Source: Poriferisodalis sp965215815
GTDB lineage: Bacteria > Actinomycetota > Acidimicrobiia > Acidimicrobiales > Poriferisodalaceae
Length of the DNA: 64,000 bases
Direction of reading: 5' to 3'
Assembly (NCBI RefSeq): GCF_965215815.1
Contig: NZ_CBDCEO010000013.1
Coordinates: forward strand, 682,001 to 746,000
Shown: one piece after another, positions 17,579 through 26,492 of the stretch
How positions within the stretch are numbered: the stretch's first letter is position 1
Layout of the letters: each line of letters starts with the position of its first letter
The notes under the pieces: model-generated
Seen by the model: the letters and a program-made list of their open reading frames with translations, nothing else
Databases searched by the model: none
Told to the model about the DNA's origin: nothing
Position numbers and translations under genes: made by a program

Positions 17579-18553
17579 CTACCAGCGGCGTCGTTTGGCC
17601 GCTGCGACCGCCGCGGTGAGGTCTTCGACTGACACTGCAGTTCGGTTGTCTCTCATTGCGATTCGAATCGCTGTCCACGCTGTCGCTTCGACGGCCGCAT
17701 GGGGCAGGCCACGGAGCTGCGTCCCCATCTCGTCGATGGGCAGCGGTCCCGACTTCACGTGCTTCAGCCCGCGTCCCAGGAGCATCCGGATTTCCCTCAC
17801 GGTCGGAAGGGGGAACTCGACGACCTCGTCGAAGCGCCGCCAGAGCGCTCGGTCGAGGATCTCTTCGTGGTTTGTTGCGGCGATCAGCATGGCGGGACCC
17901 GTGTAGCCGTCGAGCAGCTGGAGGAACGAATTGACCACTCGCTTGATCTCGCCGTGTTCGCTTGGGTCATTTCGTTCACGACCGAGCGCGTCGAACTCGT
18001 CAAAGAGCACAACCCACTGCGCAGAGCTTGTGTAGTCGAAGATCCGTCTGAGGTTGCCTGCGGTCTGGCCGAGGTACGACGACACGATCGCGTCAAGGCG
18101 AACGACGACAAGCGGCACGCCCAGCTCGGCCGCGAGAGCCTCAGCCGCGGACGTCTTCCCACACCCAGGCGGGCCATAGAAGATGACCCGGTTACGCCGA
18201 GGCACACCGAGCGCCTCGAGCCGGTTCCAATCGGGGACTTCCTTGGCGAGATCGGTCAGCGCCGTCACAACCGCAGGCCTGAGGACGAGGTTGGCGAGGT
18301 AGCGCTCCGGGCGTCGCACTGTCGCAAGGTCCCAGCCCTGATCGGGGTCGGTCGGCGGAGGCACGAGCCGTACATCGCCCTGGCCGATGTCGATGGACTC
18401 GCCGCTGGCGAGGATCTTCCGAAGATCACGGGCGAGCGCCACGTGATGTCGCGCCTCTTCTTCTTCGATGATCGTGTTCGCCGCCCGACGAAACGCAAGT
18501 TCGTCAGCGTTGCGGAACGCGCGGAAGAGCTCCTTGAGATCACGCCCAGCCAT
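17579..18553 (-). CDS. IetA-like AAA+ ATPase (copy 2)
   Basis: 324 residues, differing from the copy at 5090-6064 at only a few positions (L47I, and D/T/A changes close to the C-terminus). The Walker A, Walker B, sensor 1 and arginine-finger motifs are all intact. Nucleotide similarity continues upstream of the start for ~60 bp and then decays. Here the ATPase is followed directly by a permease fragment and the intact tcmP-DUF5131 pair, so this copy preserves the unbroken arrangement. As with copy 1, no subtilisin-type partner is present. Confidence 0.8.
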   Translation of the reverse strand: MAGRDLKELFRAFRNADELAFRRAANTIIEEEEARHHVALARDLRKILASGESIDIGQGDVRLVPPPTDPDQGWDLATVRRPERYLANLVLRPAVVTALTDLAKEVPDWNRLEALGVPRRNRVIFYGPPGCGKTSAAEALAAELGVPLVVVRLDAIVSSYLGQTAGNLRRIFDYTSSAQWVVLFDEFDALGRERNDPSEHGEIKRVVNSFLQLLDGYTGPAMLIAATNHEEILDRALWRRFDEVVEFPLPTVREIRMLLGRGLKHVKSGPLPIDEMGTQLRGLPHAAVEATAWTAIRIAMRDNRTAVSVEDLTAAVAAAKRRRW

Positions 18554-18647
18554 GCGCTCCTCCGAGTCCGCGTCGCAACGCCGAGGCTAGATCCGAATCC
18601 GACAGAGGTCGCTGACGTTTGATTTCCGCCGAGCCCCGTTCACTGGA

Positions 18648-18796
18648 CAGCCGACGCCTACTGCGGTGTTCTCACTGGCGAGCAGGACTCGAGACGCGCC
18701 GTCGGGATACTGCTCGGGTTCGCGATCCTGCGCACCGCCGTGACCCTGCGGGCGTTCCGAGTCGAACAGCCGAGAGAGAGCTGTCCCGTCGAGTGA
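18648..18796 (+). pseudogene. Fourth permease-like fragment (most diverged)
   Basis: Reads HWTADAYCGVLTGEQDSRRA, a hydrophobic helix (GILLGFAILRTAVTL), then RAFRVEQPRESC and a stop. It covers the same 3' end as the fragment at 6152 but with many substitutions and no frameshift. It lies between AAA copy 2 and the intact tcmP. Confidence 0.45.
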
Positions 18797-18844
18797 CGAG
18801 GGCTTAACCTGGTTGCTTGGGAACTGCAGTCGGCCGAGAAAAGA

Positions 18845-19924
18845 TCAGAACAGCGACTGCTCCGCCAGGCGAAGCACTCGATCCTCATAGGACCTGCCAG
18901 TGTGCGCCAGCTCCACTCTGCGCTGCTCGAGGAGCGAGTCCACAACCGGTTTGACGTGAGTCTCCTTGTAGATCGTCTCGAGGAGGGCGTGCTTGCAGAG
19001 CTGCGCCATGCTGTAGTCGCGCCCACCGAGCAGTTCCACGATGCCGTTCGCGAGTGGGGTGAAGTCCGGGCGAAGAATGTCGAATGACATCTGGTCGGGG
19101 TCACGAGGGTCTCGGAAGCGCTGGCCGGAGACACCGTCAACCTCCCACAACCCGTCCTTGAACTTCCGTACGGCGACGTCACTCGTGGTCCCGAAGAAGA
19201 GATGAAGAGAGTGTCCTCCTTCGTCGATCATTTCGAACGTCAGTACGTGCGGAAAGCCGGCCGTGTGAAGACCCTGGCGGTACAGGTCGAGAAGGAACGG
19301 CGTCTTTGCGGCTGTCGCCAGTTGATCGACTTGCCGCCATTCGCTGTGCCCGAAGACACGTTCACCTGCTTCTTGATCGCCGTCGGCGAATCGGATGAAG
19401 AACTGGTCCTGGAACGTGACGAGCACCTCGGACGACTGCTGTTGAGCGACCCGTTGCACGATTTTGTAGTCGGTGTCGACGCCCCAGCCGTCGAGGTTGG
19501 CGAAGACTGGCCCGGACCATCCGCCCACCTCCGCTATGGCCTGCTCGTAGAGGTCGCCGCACTTGCCGTGGTGGACGCCAACTACCAGGTCGGGCGGTCT
19601 GATTGATTGCTGGTGCCGGGCGTTGAGAAGATTGTCGAGGTGCTCAGCGCGCCGACGATCAGCCTCGATGAACACGAGACGAATTGGAGTGCGCAGCCCG
19701 GCGACATCGGACCGCAACGCTTGTTCCATCGCGATCAAGGGCGAGCTTTCTTGAGCGTTCGTGTACTTACCTGGTCCCGCGAAACCGTCGAAGAATGTGA
19801 TCCCGTCTTCTCGGAACCGCCTGGCCATGATGGGGAACCACGCTGACTGGTAGCGGCGCAGCAGCGTGTGTTTCGCAGCCGTGTGCAGATCACGCTCCCA
19901 GAGAATGTCGGTTGGAACGGCCAC
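18845..19924 (-). CDS. tcmP: Three-Cys-motif partner protein TcmP, copy B (intact)
   Basis: 359 residues from the GTG at 19924, which lies 4 bases after the DUF5131 stop. Motifs: RDLHTAAKHTLLRRY at the N-terminus, FFDGFAGPGKYT resembling SAM-methyltransferase motif I, LVFIEADRRRAEHL as a motif II-like acidic strand, and ANLDGWGVDT in place of a motif IV. The C-terminal ~80 residues (QMSFDILRPDF onward) form a winged-helix-like tail. TcmP proteins co-occur with DUF5131 proteins; a methyltransferase-like fold is likely, but the substrate is unknown. Copy A has lost this C-terminus by a frameshift. Confidence 0.84.
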   Translation of the reverse strand: MAVPTDILWERDLHTAAKHTLLRRYQSAWFPIMARRFREDGITFFDGFAGPGKYTNAQESSPLIAMEQALRSDVAGLRTPIRLVFIEADRRRAEHLDNLLNARHQQSIRPPDLVVGVHHGKCGDLYEQAIAEVGGWSGPVFANLDGWGVDTDYKIVQRVAQQQSSEVLVTFQDQFFIRFADGDQEAGERVFGHSEWRQVDQLATAAKTPFLLDLYRQGLHTAGFPHVLTFEMIDEGGHSLHLFFGTTSDVAVRKFKDGLWEVDGVSGQRFRDPRDPDQMSFDILRPDFTPLANGIVELLGGRDYSMAQLCKHALLETIYKETHVKPVVDSLLEQRRVELAHTGRSYEDRVLRLAEQSLF

Positions 19925-19928
19925 TGGG

Positions 19929-20675
19929 CTAGCTGGCCGCCTCGAGCGGTAGCTGATCCCACAATTCGCCCTCGAGTTCTCGGCCTCCCGCCTTCGGCGT
20001 TCTGCCTCCCCATTGCTTGAAGAAGAACGCAACACCTGCGGCGGTGCAGGTATCACGGAGCTCAGTGGCCCAGTCCAATTCCATGGGCCGGGCGTTCACA
20101 CCGGACTCGCCGCCGGCGATCACCCACCCGATGCCCGCAAGATCCAATTCACCGAGCGGGCCCAGCAACGGCTCGGCGCTCACGAATCTCACTGCTGCTG
20201 GAACCTTGCGAAGGTGATCGATGCGGAAGGCGTACCGGCGAGACTCCACGCTCACGCCCATCCACAGGTTCGACGGCCAGTCGAGCTCGCCTGCTGCGCG
20301 GCTCAGCCGCTGCGCTCGCTTGGTGAGTAGCTGATACGTGTGCTGAGGCGTCTCGCGGATGACCTCGAAGACCTGCTCGATGAATTCGAGTGGAACGTCA
20401 ACGTGGAAGAGGTCGCTCATCGAGTTCACAAACACGAGCCGCGGCGCGTCCCAGCGACGAGGCACGTCGAGCGATGAAGGATGGAGGGTGAGCTTGAAGC
20501 CCGGCCCGCTCGTCCTCGGGTCACCATCGAGCTGGTACTTCGGCGAACCCATCGCCTTGAGCCGCTTCGACAGCGTGAGCGCGTAGCAACGGTCGCACCC
20601 CGGGGACGTCCGGTCGCAACCCGTGGTCGGGTTCCACGTTGCCTCGGTCCACTCGATCGCCGACTTGTCAGCCAC
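19929..20675 (-). CDS. Three-Cys-motif protein, DUF5131, copy B
   Basis: 248 residues from the GTG at 20675 (same start context as copy A). C20, C27 and C30 form GCDRTSPGCDRCYA. The sequence is more than 90% identical to copy A except for a central run (GELDLAGIGWVIAGGESGVN). It is first in a two-gene unit with tcmP. This is the intact version of the pair. It belongs to the phage Gp37/Gp68 family, and the activity is unknown. Confidence 0.85.
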   Translation of the reverse strand: MADKSAIEWTEATWNPTTGCDRTSPGCDRCYALTLSKRLKAMGSPKYQLDGDPRTSGPGFKLTLHPSSLDVPRRWDAPRLVFVNSMSDLFHVDVPLEFIEQVFEVIRETPQHTYQLLTKRAQRLSRAAGELDWPSNLWMGVSVESRRYAFRIDHLRKVPAAVRFVSAEPLLGPLGELDLAGIGWVIAGGESGVNARPMELDWATELRDTCTAAGVAFFFKQWGGRTPKAGGRELEGELWDQLPLEAAS

Positions 20676-20744
20676 GTCCCCACGGTAGAGCCGCGGTGTG
20701 ACGGCCAAGCAGTTGGATTCGCTGGAGCACTGAGCCTCTCGCTG

Positions 20745-21587
20745 TCAAGTCACTCTGCGGATGCTCCCCGAATGGAACCAGTGCACCAGCAGCACCGCTG
20801 TGTGAACAATCATTTGCGCCAGCTCTGCGGAAAGCGGGATCGGGGTCGGATCGCCGCCATGCCGAGTGAACCCGGTCCAGACCAGCCGCAACATCCCAAT
20901 CACGATCTCGATGTCCCGATCTGCACCCGTGACCGTGGTCCACTTCTCCGGCTTGGCTTCAAGCGCCTTGATGATGAGCCCAAGCGTGGCTCGTTGGTCA
21001 TTCGGGATCACGACCGGTTTGGCAGCCTCCTCAACTGCCACCACGGCCGCGTCACACGCTGCCTTCAGGTCCGGTGTACGTCCGAAGGCACTGGACCAGG
21101 CCGCCGCAAGCTGCCGCGCTGCTTCGTCGCGACCGCTCAAGATTTCATTCATCAATTGGGTCAACTCAGCCGGTTGCCGCTCTTGCAGCCCGCAATGACC
21201 CTCACCATCGAAACCGATCGTGAAAGCGCTTCGCGCTTCTTCGAACGCCAGGCTAAGCCCCGCCACGATGGGTGGCGGCACCGAGCAGTAATAGACGATG
21301 TAGTCGACGGTATCCAGTAGTAAGTCGGGATTCGCCTCGAGCAGTCCCAGCAGATCGCGCAACCCCGAGGGAAGAGGGACGTCGACGATTCTGGACAGTT
21401 TCTCTCGGTGCTGATCATTGACTACGAAGTAGCCCAGGACATTGGTCGCCTCCCCCATCCGCTCGTCGACGAAATTCAACAACGTGGGCAGCAGACCACT
21501 GGGAACGCCGTCACGCAGCGCCTCGTACCTCTCTCGAGCGCCTGCGTCCGAGCTCCTTCGAATCGAGAACGGCGGTCTGACCATCAA
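20745..21587 (-). CDS. Hypothetical, possible abortive-infection protein
   Basis: 280 residues, helical, with no membrane segments. The N-terminal ~130 residues show no recognisable motif. The C-terminal part (DQRATLGLIIKALEAKPEKW, WTGFTRHGGD, MIVHTAVLLVHWFHSG) resembles the HEPN-like C-terminal domain found in some Abi proteins, with R and H in TRHGG as possible functional residues. It may start at either of two adjacent Met codons. It lies alone between the DUF5131 pair and a large DUF262 protein, all on the minus strand. I would not assign a function beyond probable island gene. Confidence 0.5.
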   Translation of the reverse strand: MMVRPPFSIRRSSDAGARERYEALRDGVPSGLLPTLLNFVDERMGEATNVLGYFVVNDQHREKLSRIVDVPLPSGLRDLLGLLEANPDLLLDTVDYIVYYCSVPPPIVAGLSLAFEEARSAFTIGFDGEGHCGLQERQPAELTQLMNEILSGRDEAARQLAAAWSSAFGRTPDLKAACDAAVVAVEEAAKPVVIPNDQRATLGLIIKALEAKPEKWTTVTGADRDIEIVIGMLRLVWTGFTRHGGDPTPIPLSAELAQMIVHTAVLLVHWFHSGSIRRVT

Positions 21588-21692
21588 CGTTCCTTTGGCT
21601 CTAGCGACGTCGTCGGACGCTCTGTGCTAGCGGCGCTGTCTCCGCAGTGCAAACCGTTACACCACGCACGGCGAGCATCGCTGATGTCACGC

Positions 21693-23969
21693 TCAACCCC
21701 AGTGGCCCGACTGGTACTCCAGCATGTCCTCGCCATGCAGCTGCTTCGTTGCGTTGCCAACCCGTACCCAGAACTCGGTCTGAGCCGATCCGCCATCCCT
21801 CGGGCGAGCAAAGACCGGTTTGCCGCTCGCGGCCACAGAAACTAGGCAAACGTCAGCGCCATGAATCCGTTCGAATCGGATCTTGACAACGCCCGCAGTC
21901 GGGATCGACAAGTCGTTGTCCAGCCGCTGACGTAGCAACAGCTCGTATCCGTCGCGTGACGCTCTGTCACCGAGCGTGGCCATGTCGTCCCGAAGGCCGA
22001 GCACCTGGCCGGCGTCATCGACACCGATCAACAGTGTCCCGCCCTCGGCGTTCAGGAATCCGCACACAGTCTTGGTGATGACGTGCTCGAGTTTCTTGTC
22101 AGCCTGTTCCGTGCGGAGGTTCCACCGCGCCGTCGACTTGTATTCAACCGTCTGCGACTCACCGACGGCGAGCAGGTCGGCAAGCCCCGACGACGCCTCA
22201 TCCCCCGGATCCTCGTCCCACAAGCGATTGAAACCGTCATGCACCACTTGCGCGATCAGGTCGCGCCGCCGTTCAAGGAACGTTGGGTACTCCAGCTGTT
22301 CCCACCCGATGGGCAATGCATGCCAGTACCGATGCCGTTGCAAGCGGCCCGCATCCATCGAGCTGGTCATCGCTGACCAGTAGTCCAATGGGTCCTCGGC
22401 ACTGATGGTCGCGTTCTCGGGCCAGTCGAGGAACGCCATGTTTGCGATCGCGTTGACCTGCCGAGTATTCGTGATCTCCCGAGCGCTCAAGTACGCCCTC
22501 GGGAAGAGATGGTGTCGCTCGATCGACCGTGGCGCTGAGACGTTCGAGTCAAGCAGCTCCCGGATCCTCAGGTCGCTGAACAGCAGCTCCGCATCGAGCA
22601 GATTGAGCGCTGCCCAGTAGGCGAACAGCACTGGCGACCGCGCCGACGAGGTGTCGAGCCGGTTCGGCAACGAAATCTCCCAGTAGTCACGCGTGAAGTT
22701 GGCGCGCACCAGGCGATCCAGCTCGGCACAGAAGGCTTCGCCGTGGCCGGGACGCAACGCCGCCACGCGGCCGAGGTCGGCTTCGATCTGGCTCTCCGGT
22801 GAGGACGTGTAGCGGCCGGTCGTGTGAGCCATGAAGAACCAACGGGCGATCACACCGCGCAGCGTCTTCAATTCGAGACCAAAGTCGCGCTTGCCGATGA
22901 GCCAGAGCACGTAGGTGTAGATGAGCGCGTTCTCTGAGGTCACCATGCGCCGGCTTCTGAAGCCCGCGTGGGTGAGGCACTTCAAGAACTCGTGCCAATT
23001 CGTCAGGTCGAGAACGTCGTCCTGTGCGCGCCGAAGCTCATCGAACTGTGCGGCACGGCGCTCAGTCGAGACGTCGCCGGTTTCGAGGTCTTTGCCGCGC
23101 AGGATGCTGTAGACGTGCTGCAACCTGCCTCGACGGAAGGCCAAGCCGACTCCAGCACGCAGCAGCTGGTCGGGGCCCGGGTCGATGAACGAGTTCCGAG
23201 GCGACGGCCCCCTCACTGCCACATCGACGGCGTCCCGGCAGAACTGCTCAAGCTGTTGACGTCCCTTCTCCCAGTGGACGGACATAAGGGTGAGGATGAA
23301 GTCGGCTTGGTTGAGCTTGACGCCCTCGGAGTTGGTGCGGACGAAGATCTCAGCGACCTGCTCCTCATCCGCCCCCGAATTGAGTTCGATGACCTGGAAG
23401 CGAAAGTTGCGCAGATCGTAAACCCTGTCAATGCAGTCCTCGAGGGCATCCTCCTCCTCTTCGCTGAGAGTGGTGCCACGCCCCTCGACGAGCCGTGCGA
23501 GGAACTTGCGCACCGTCGGGCGATAGCCGTCATCCCACAGCGCTGTGATGTCGGGGATGAACTCGGGGTCGCGCTCGATGGCCGCATCAGTCACTTCGAA
23601 CGTCTCGTCCTCGGGGCGGAAGGCGATTCGGATCCGCCGCTCCTCAAAGGTCTTCGTCAACACGGACTGTCCGGTCAGCACTGCGAACAACGACGTGAGC
23701 CGTTGCTGGCCGTCAACGATCAGAAGCTTGGCCACCTTCTCGTTCTCGCCACCGCCCACCTGCCGTGTGCCGACATCGGCACCGGTCTCCCAGAACATCA
23801 GCGTGCCGACCGGGTACCCCCGGTAGAGCGAGTCGAACAGGTCCCGCGCCTTCGTTGCAGACCAGACGAACGGGCGCTGGATGTCTGGCAGCGCGATGTT
23901 GCCGTGCTTGATGTCCTCGACCAGATGCGTGAGCGAGTAGCCCGTATCCCGATACAGCGTCGACGTCAT
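21693..23969 (-). CDS. DUF262/HNH protein fused to AlbA_2 (Schlafen-like) domain
   Basis: 758 residues from the ATG at 23969. Residues ~1-260 are DUF262 (DIQRPFVWSATKARDLFDSL, then IVDGQQRLTSLFAVL). Residues ~440-560 contain ERHHLFPRAYLSAREI and a following N, a DUF1524/HNH-like nuclease region. The last ~150 residues begin GESQTVEYKSTARWN and continue LNAEGGTLLIGVDDAGQVLG, the AlbA_2/Schlafen-type putative ATP-binding domain. This adds a third module to the usual GmrS-GmrD layout. It probably senses modified DNA or nucleotides and cuts. The gene is monocistronic, and the 245 bp between its start and the next gene hold nothing evident. Confidence 0.8.
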   Translation of the reverse strand: MTSTLYRDTGYSLTHLVEDIKHGNIALPDIQRPFVWSATKARDLFDSLYRGYPVGTLMFWETGADVGTRQVGGGENEKVAKLLIVDGQQRLTSLFAVLTGQSVLTKTFEERRIRIAFRPEDETFEVTDAAIERDPEFIPDITALWDDGYRPTVRKFLARLVEGRGTTLSEEEEDALEDCIDRVYDLRNFRFQVIELNSGADEEQVAEIFVRTNSEGVKLNQADFILTLMSVHWEKGRQQLEQFCRDAVDVAVRGPSPRNSFIDPGPDQLLRAGVGLAFRRGRLQHVYSILRGKDLETGDVSTERRAAQFDELRRAQDDVLDLTNWHEFLKCLTHAGFRSRRMVTSENALIYTYVLWLIGKRDFGLELKTLRGVIARWFFMAHTTGRYTSSPESQIEADLGRVAALRPGHGEAFCAELDRLVRANFTRDYWEISLPNRLDTSSARSPVLFAYWAALNLLDAELLFSDLRIRELLDSNVSAPRSIERHHLFPRAYLSAREITNTRQVNAIANMAFLDWPENATISAEDPLDYWSAMTSSMDAGRLQRHRYWHALPIGWEQLEYPTFLERRRDLIAQVVHDGFNRLWDEDPGDEASSGLADLLAVGESQTVEYKSTARWNLRTEQADKKLEHVITKTVCGFLNAEGGTLLIGVDDAGQVLGLRDDMATLGDRASRDGYELLLRQRLDNDLSIPTAGVVKIRFERIHGADVCLVSVAASGKPVFARPRDGGSAQTEFWVRVGNATKQLHGEDMLEYQSGHWG

Positions 23970-24214
23970 GTTCACCTCATCCACCAAGCAACGCAACGTG
24001 GCGGGGCGCCAACGTGCGCAAGAGCCCAATTTGACCGTCCGCTAGTCAATCACGATGCGCTCGGTCCGGTCGAGGCAGCAAAGAGTTCGAGACTCAACAC
24101 CGACGCAAACCGGCAGCATGAATCCAACATCACGCCTGCGCGTAACGCAGGGACCCCCACTACTAACGGACGATTCGGCACGGGACGTTTTTCTGCGCCA
24201 CGCGGTGCTGTGGA

Positions 24215-24895
24215 TTAGCGACGGTAACCCTGACTGTCGAGGTACTCAAGGCCGGCGCTCCAGCAGTGAAAGCACCATTCTTCGAGGGCCGAGATTCGGT
24301 CCAAGAATCGGCTCGGCTCGCATTCCGGGTGGGCGAGGAAAGTACTGATGTCGACTCTGCCGTGTGCGTAGTCGTTGCGGCTGTCCGCTAACACTCGCAT
24401 CGCGACTTCCTGCCCCAGGTCTTCGAATCCTGAACCCGGCAGCCCAAAGACCGCCCATACGTTGCTGACCTGGCCAGGCCGGATGGTTTCGCCGCCCAAT
24501 CCGAGCTCATCGCGCGGTACTTTCAGGGAACAGCTCTTCGTACTCACTGTTCGATTCAGCAGGTCCATTCGTCGGCCGAACATGGGGTCGCGCTCACGCA
24601 GCGACTGAAGAGATCGGAAATCGCCCGAGGAAGCGATCGAGTGCAGACTGAGCCTGATTTCTACGTACCGCAACCCCGACTGTCCGATCTCGCCGCACAG
24701 CCACTCGACAAACGCTCGAAAGAACTGCTCCATCGCCCCACATGCTGCGATGAAGCTCGCGGCGCGAATCTCGTTGGACGCCCGCCGCTCTGCATCCGAG
24801 CCACCTTCGCGAACAATGGCCTCGGCCCAGCGGACACATGCACGTATCTCGTCGAGGCGACGACACACACGGTCCAGTGCATCAACAATGCTCAT
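24215..24895 (-). CDS. MAE_28990/MAE_18760-like HEPN nuclease
   Basis: 226 residues, helical. The HEPN catalytic motif Rx4H is present as RNDYAHG near residue 172. The N-terminus (AIVREGG..RRASNEIRAASFIAACGAMEQF) matches MAE_28990-type HEPN proteins, which are commonly encoded next to a DUF262 protein. Its ATG at 24895 lies 12 bases after the stop of DUF262. It is a predicted RNase effector controlled by the DUF262 partner. Confidence 0.8.
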   Translation of the reverse strand: MSIVDALDRVCRRLDEIRACVRWAEAIVREGGSDAERRASNEIRAASFIAACGAMEQFFRAFVEWLCGEIGQSGLRYVEIRLSLHSIASSGDFRSLQSLRERDPMFGRRMDLLNRTVSTKSCSLKVPRDELGLGGETIRPGQVSNVWAVFGLPGSGFEDLGQEVAMRVLADSRNDYAHGRVDISTFLAHPECEPSRFLDRISALEEWCFHCWSAGLEYLDSQGYRR

Positions 24896-24907
24896 GGGGT
24901 GCCGGCG

Positions 24908-25942
24908 CTACGAGAAGAGCTGACGTGCGCGCTCGATACGACCCCGCACGTTCGCCACGGTATTCGTGCCCTTCGTGCTGGTGCGCACGAGTTCGTAGTC
25001 GTCCTGCCACCCATCAGGTGGGCTACCGGGGCTATCGCCAGATTGGATCACCTCGGCGATTCCCACAAACACGGCTTCGAGTTGGTTGAGCGGCGTCACG
25101 TAGGTGTTCTTCCGGAGGAAGGGTTCACCGCCAAGGACCTCATGGAGATGGTCGGCGGTTGCCCCGAAGATCGCGCGGGCTTCGTCAAGGTCGAAGCTTC
25201 TCGTTGCCTGCGCCATGTAGTCGTTCAGGAACCGTGTCACCCACTGCTTGAACTCGGAGCGGTGGTTCAGGTATGCGAAGAACTTCAGCACAAGTTCTTC
25301 CCGCGTGCCGTCGTTCTCACTATTTGACTTGAGCTTGACGACCTCTCGAAACTTCATATTCTCGGCCAGCTCGTTAAGCAGATCGTTGAATTCGCCGCGA
25401 TAGATGCAGGCACGGACTTCTTGGGGCGTCAGTGAGACTGCACCCCTGTTCAGCCGCTCAAAGAGATCGAATCGAACTTGGAGGTCGCTCTTGTCGGAAA
25501 GCGCTGTCACGCGGAGCGTCCGGCGCATGAAATAGAGCTTGACATCGTCATCGAGACCCTCGAAGTCGACGCCGTTCAGCTCCGTGAGCTTTTCCAAACC
25601 CTTCAAGCGAAGAGGCTTCTCCTTACCCACTTGCTCAAGAAGCTTCTCCGAGTCTCCGATGAAGTGCACGAGGGTGGAGAGACGCTGCAAACCATCGACA
25701 ACTTCCCAAGTGAAGTCCTCGTTCGTTGCCACAAATATGGAAGGCACCGGGAGGCCCAGCAAGAATGACTCGATGAGTCGGGATTCAGCCTCCTCACTCC
25801 AGCGGAACTTCCGCTGGTACGCAGGTGCGGCGTTCAGCTCGTCAGCCTCAAGCATGCGCCGGAGCTCGCGGACAGTGATGTCGGAGTAGTCGACGTCAAC
25901 CTTCAGGCGCTCGGAGTTCAGTTGCTCACGTAGCTCAGTCAA
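24908..25942 (-). CDS. DUF262 protein paired with HEPN
   Basis: 344 residues, TTG start at 25942 (no better ATG/GTG upstream). DUF262 motifs: AAPAYQRKFRWSEEAESRLI at ~38-57 and VVDGLQRLSTLVHF at ~82-95. There is no DUF1524 nuclease domain, so cleavage is presumably delegated to the downstream HEPN protein. It is the first gene of a two-gene operon. In published surveys of HEPN systems this pairing is a recurrent one; the trigger is not known. Confidence 0.8.
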   Translation of the reverse strand: MTELREQLNSERLKVDVDYSDITVRELRRMLEADELNAAPAYQRKFRWSEEAESRLIESFLLGLPVPSIFVATNEDFTWEVVDGLQRLSTLVHFIGDSEKLLEQVGKEKPLRLKGLEKLTELNGVDFEGLDDDVKLYFMRRTLRVTALSDKSDLQVRFDLFERLNRGAVSLTPQEVRACIYRGEFNDLLNELAENMKFREVVKLKSNSENDGTREELVLKFFAYLNHRSEFKQWVTRFLNDYMAQATRSFDLDEARAIFGATADHLHEVLGGEPFLRKNTYVTPLNQLEAVFVGIAEVIQSGDSPGSPPDGWQDDYELVRTSTKGTNTVANVRGRIERARQLFS

Positions 25943-26003
25943 TTCCAGCCTCGCTCTCCGGTGTCACCGCAAGTCTAGGGATGAGTGGTGATAGCGCCGG
26001 TAG

Positions 26004-26117
26004 TTACCTTCCGAACACCACCGCGCCGAACGTCACGGCTGCCTTGGTCTGCATGTTGGAAACGACGTGCTGGTAGACGGTCATCGTCAAGGCGATGCCG
26101 CTATGGCGGAGGCGCTC
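26004..26117 (-). pseudogene. C-terminal remnant of a tyrosine recombinase
   Basis: 38 codons reading ERLRHSGIALTMTVYQHV and ending in AAVTFGAVVFGR before TAA. This matches the C-terminal end of phage integrases, with the catalytic Tyr in VYQHV. The frame breaks upstream of 26118. It shows that a tyrosine-recombinase element was once integrated here, between the left block and the type I R-M locus. Confidence 0.65.
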
Positions 26118-26204
26118 TCGGTGCCGTGCTTACGCAGCGCAGCGCAAATCGGCTCGACACGAACCGGAGCCGGTGAGCGTCGATAAACGCCGCTACGACT
26201 GGGA

Positions 26205-26399
26205 CTAGCGGTAGAACTCCGCCCCAAAGAAAGCCGGCGCCGCTAACAGAATCTCGCTCCCCCGCCGTAGCTCCCGCCTCTTACGTTCAAGATTCTTAGT
26301 CCAAGCAAGCTCGGCAGACGTCGCCCCAGGACGATCACCACCGTCGATCTCGACACGGCATACTCGCAGCCGCACCTTCTCAGGCGTCAGTCTCAACTT
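26205..26399 (-). pseudogene. IS3-family OrfA C-terminal remnant
   Basis: The translation includes VEIDGGDRPGATSAELAW, then LERKRRELRRGSEILLAAPA and FFGAEF, followed by a stop. This is recognisable as the leucine-zipper end of IS3-type OrfA (normally ExxELRRANEILKxASAFF). No OrfB is present. It is a decayed insertion-sequence relic. The remainder of 25943-26492 holds only this and the integrase remnant. Confidence 0.6.
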
Positions 26400-26492
26400 G
26401 TCAACCACCGAGCAGGTCGCCGACCACATCCGACAAGACGATCACGGCCCGATAGACGATCTTCCGACAGCCCCAGCCTCGGCGCCGGTCGG

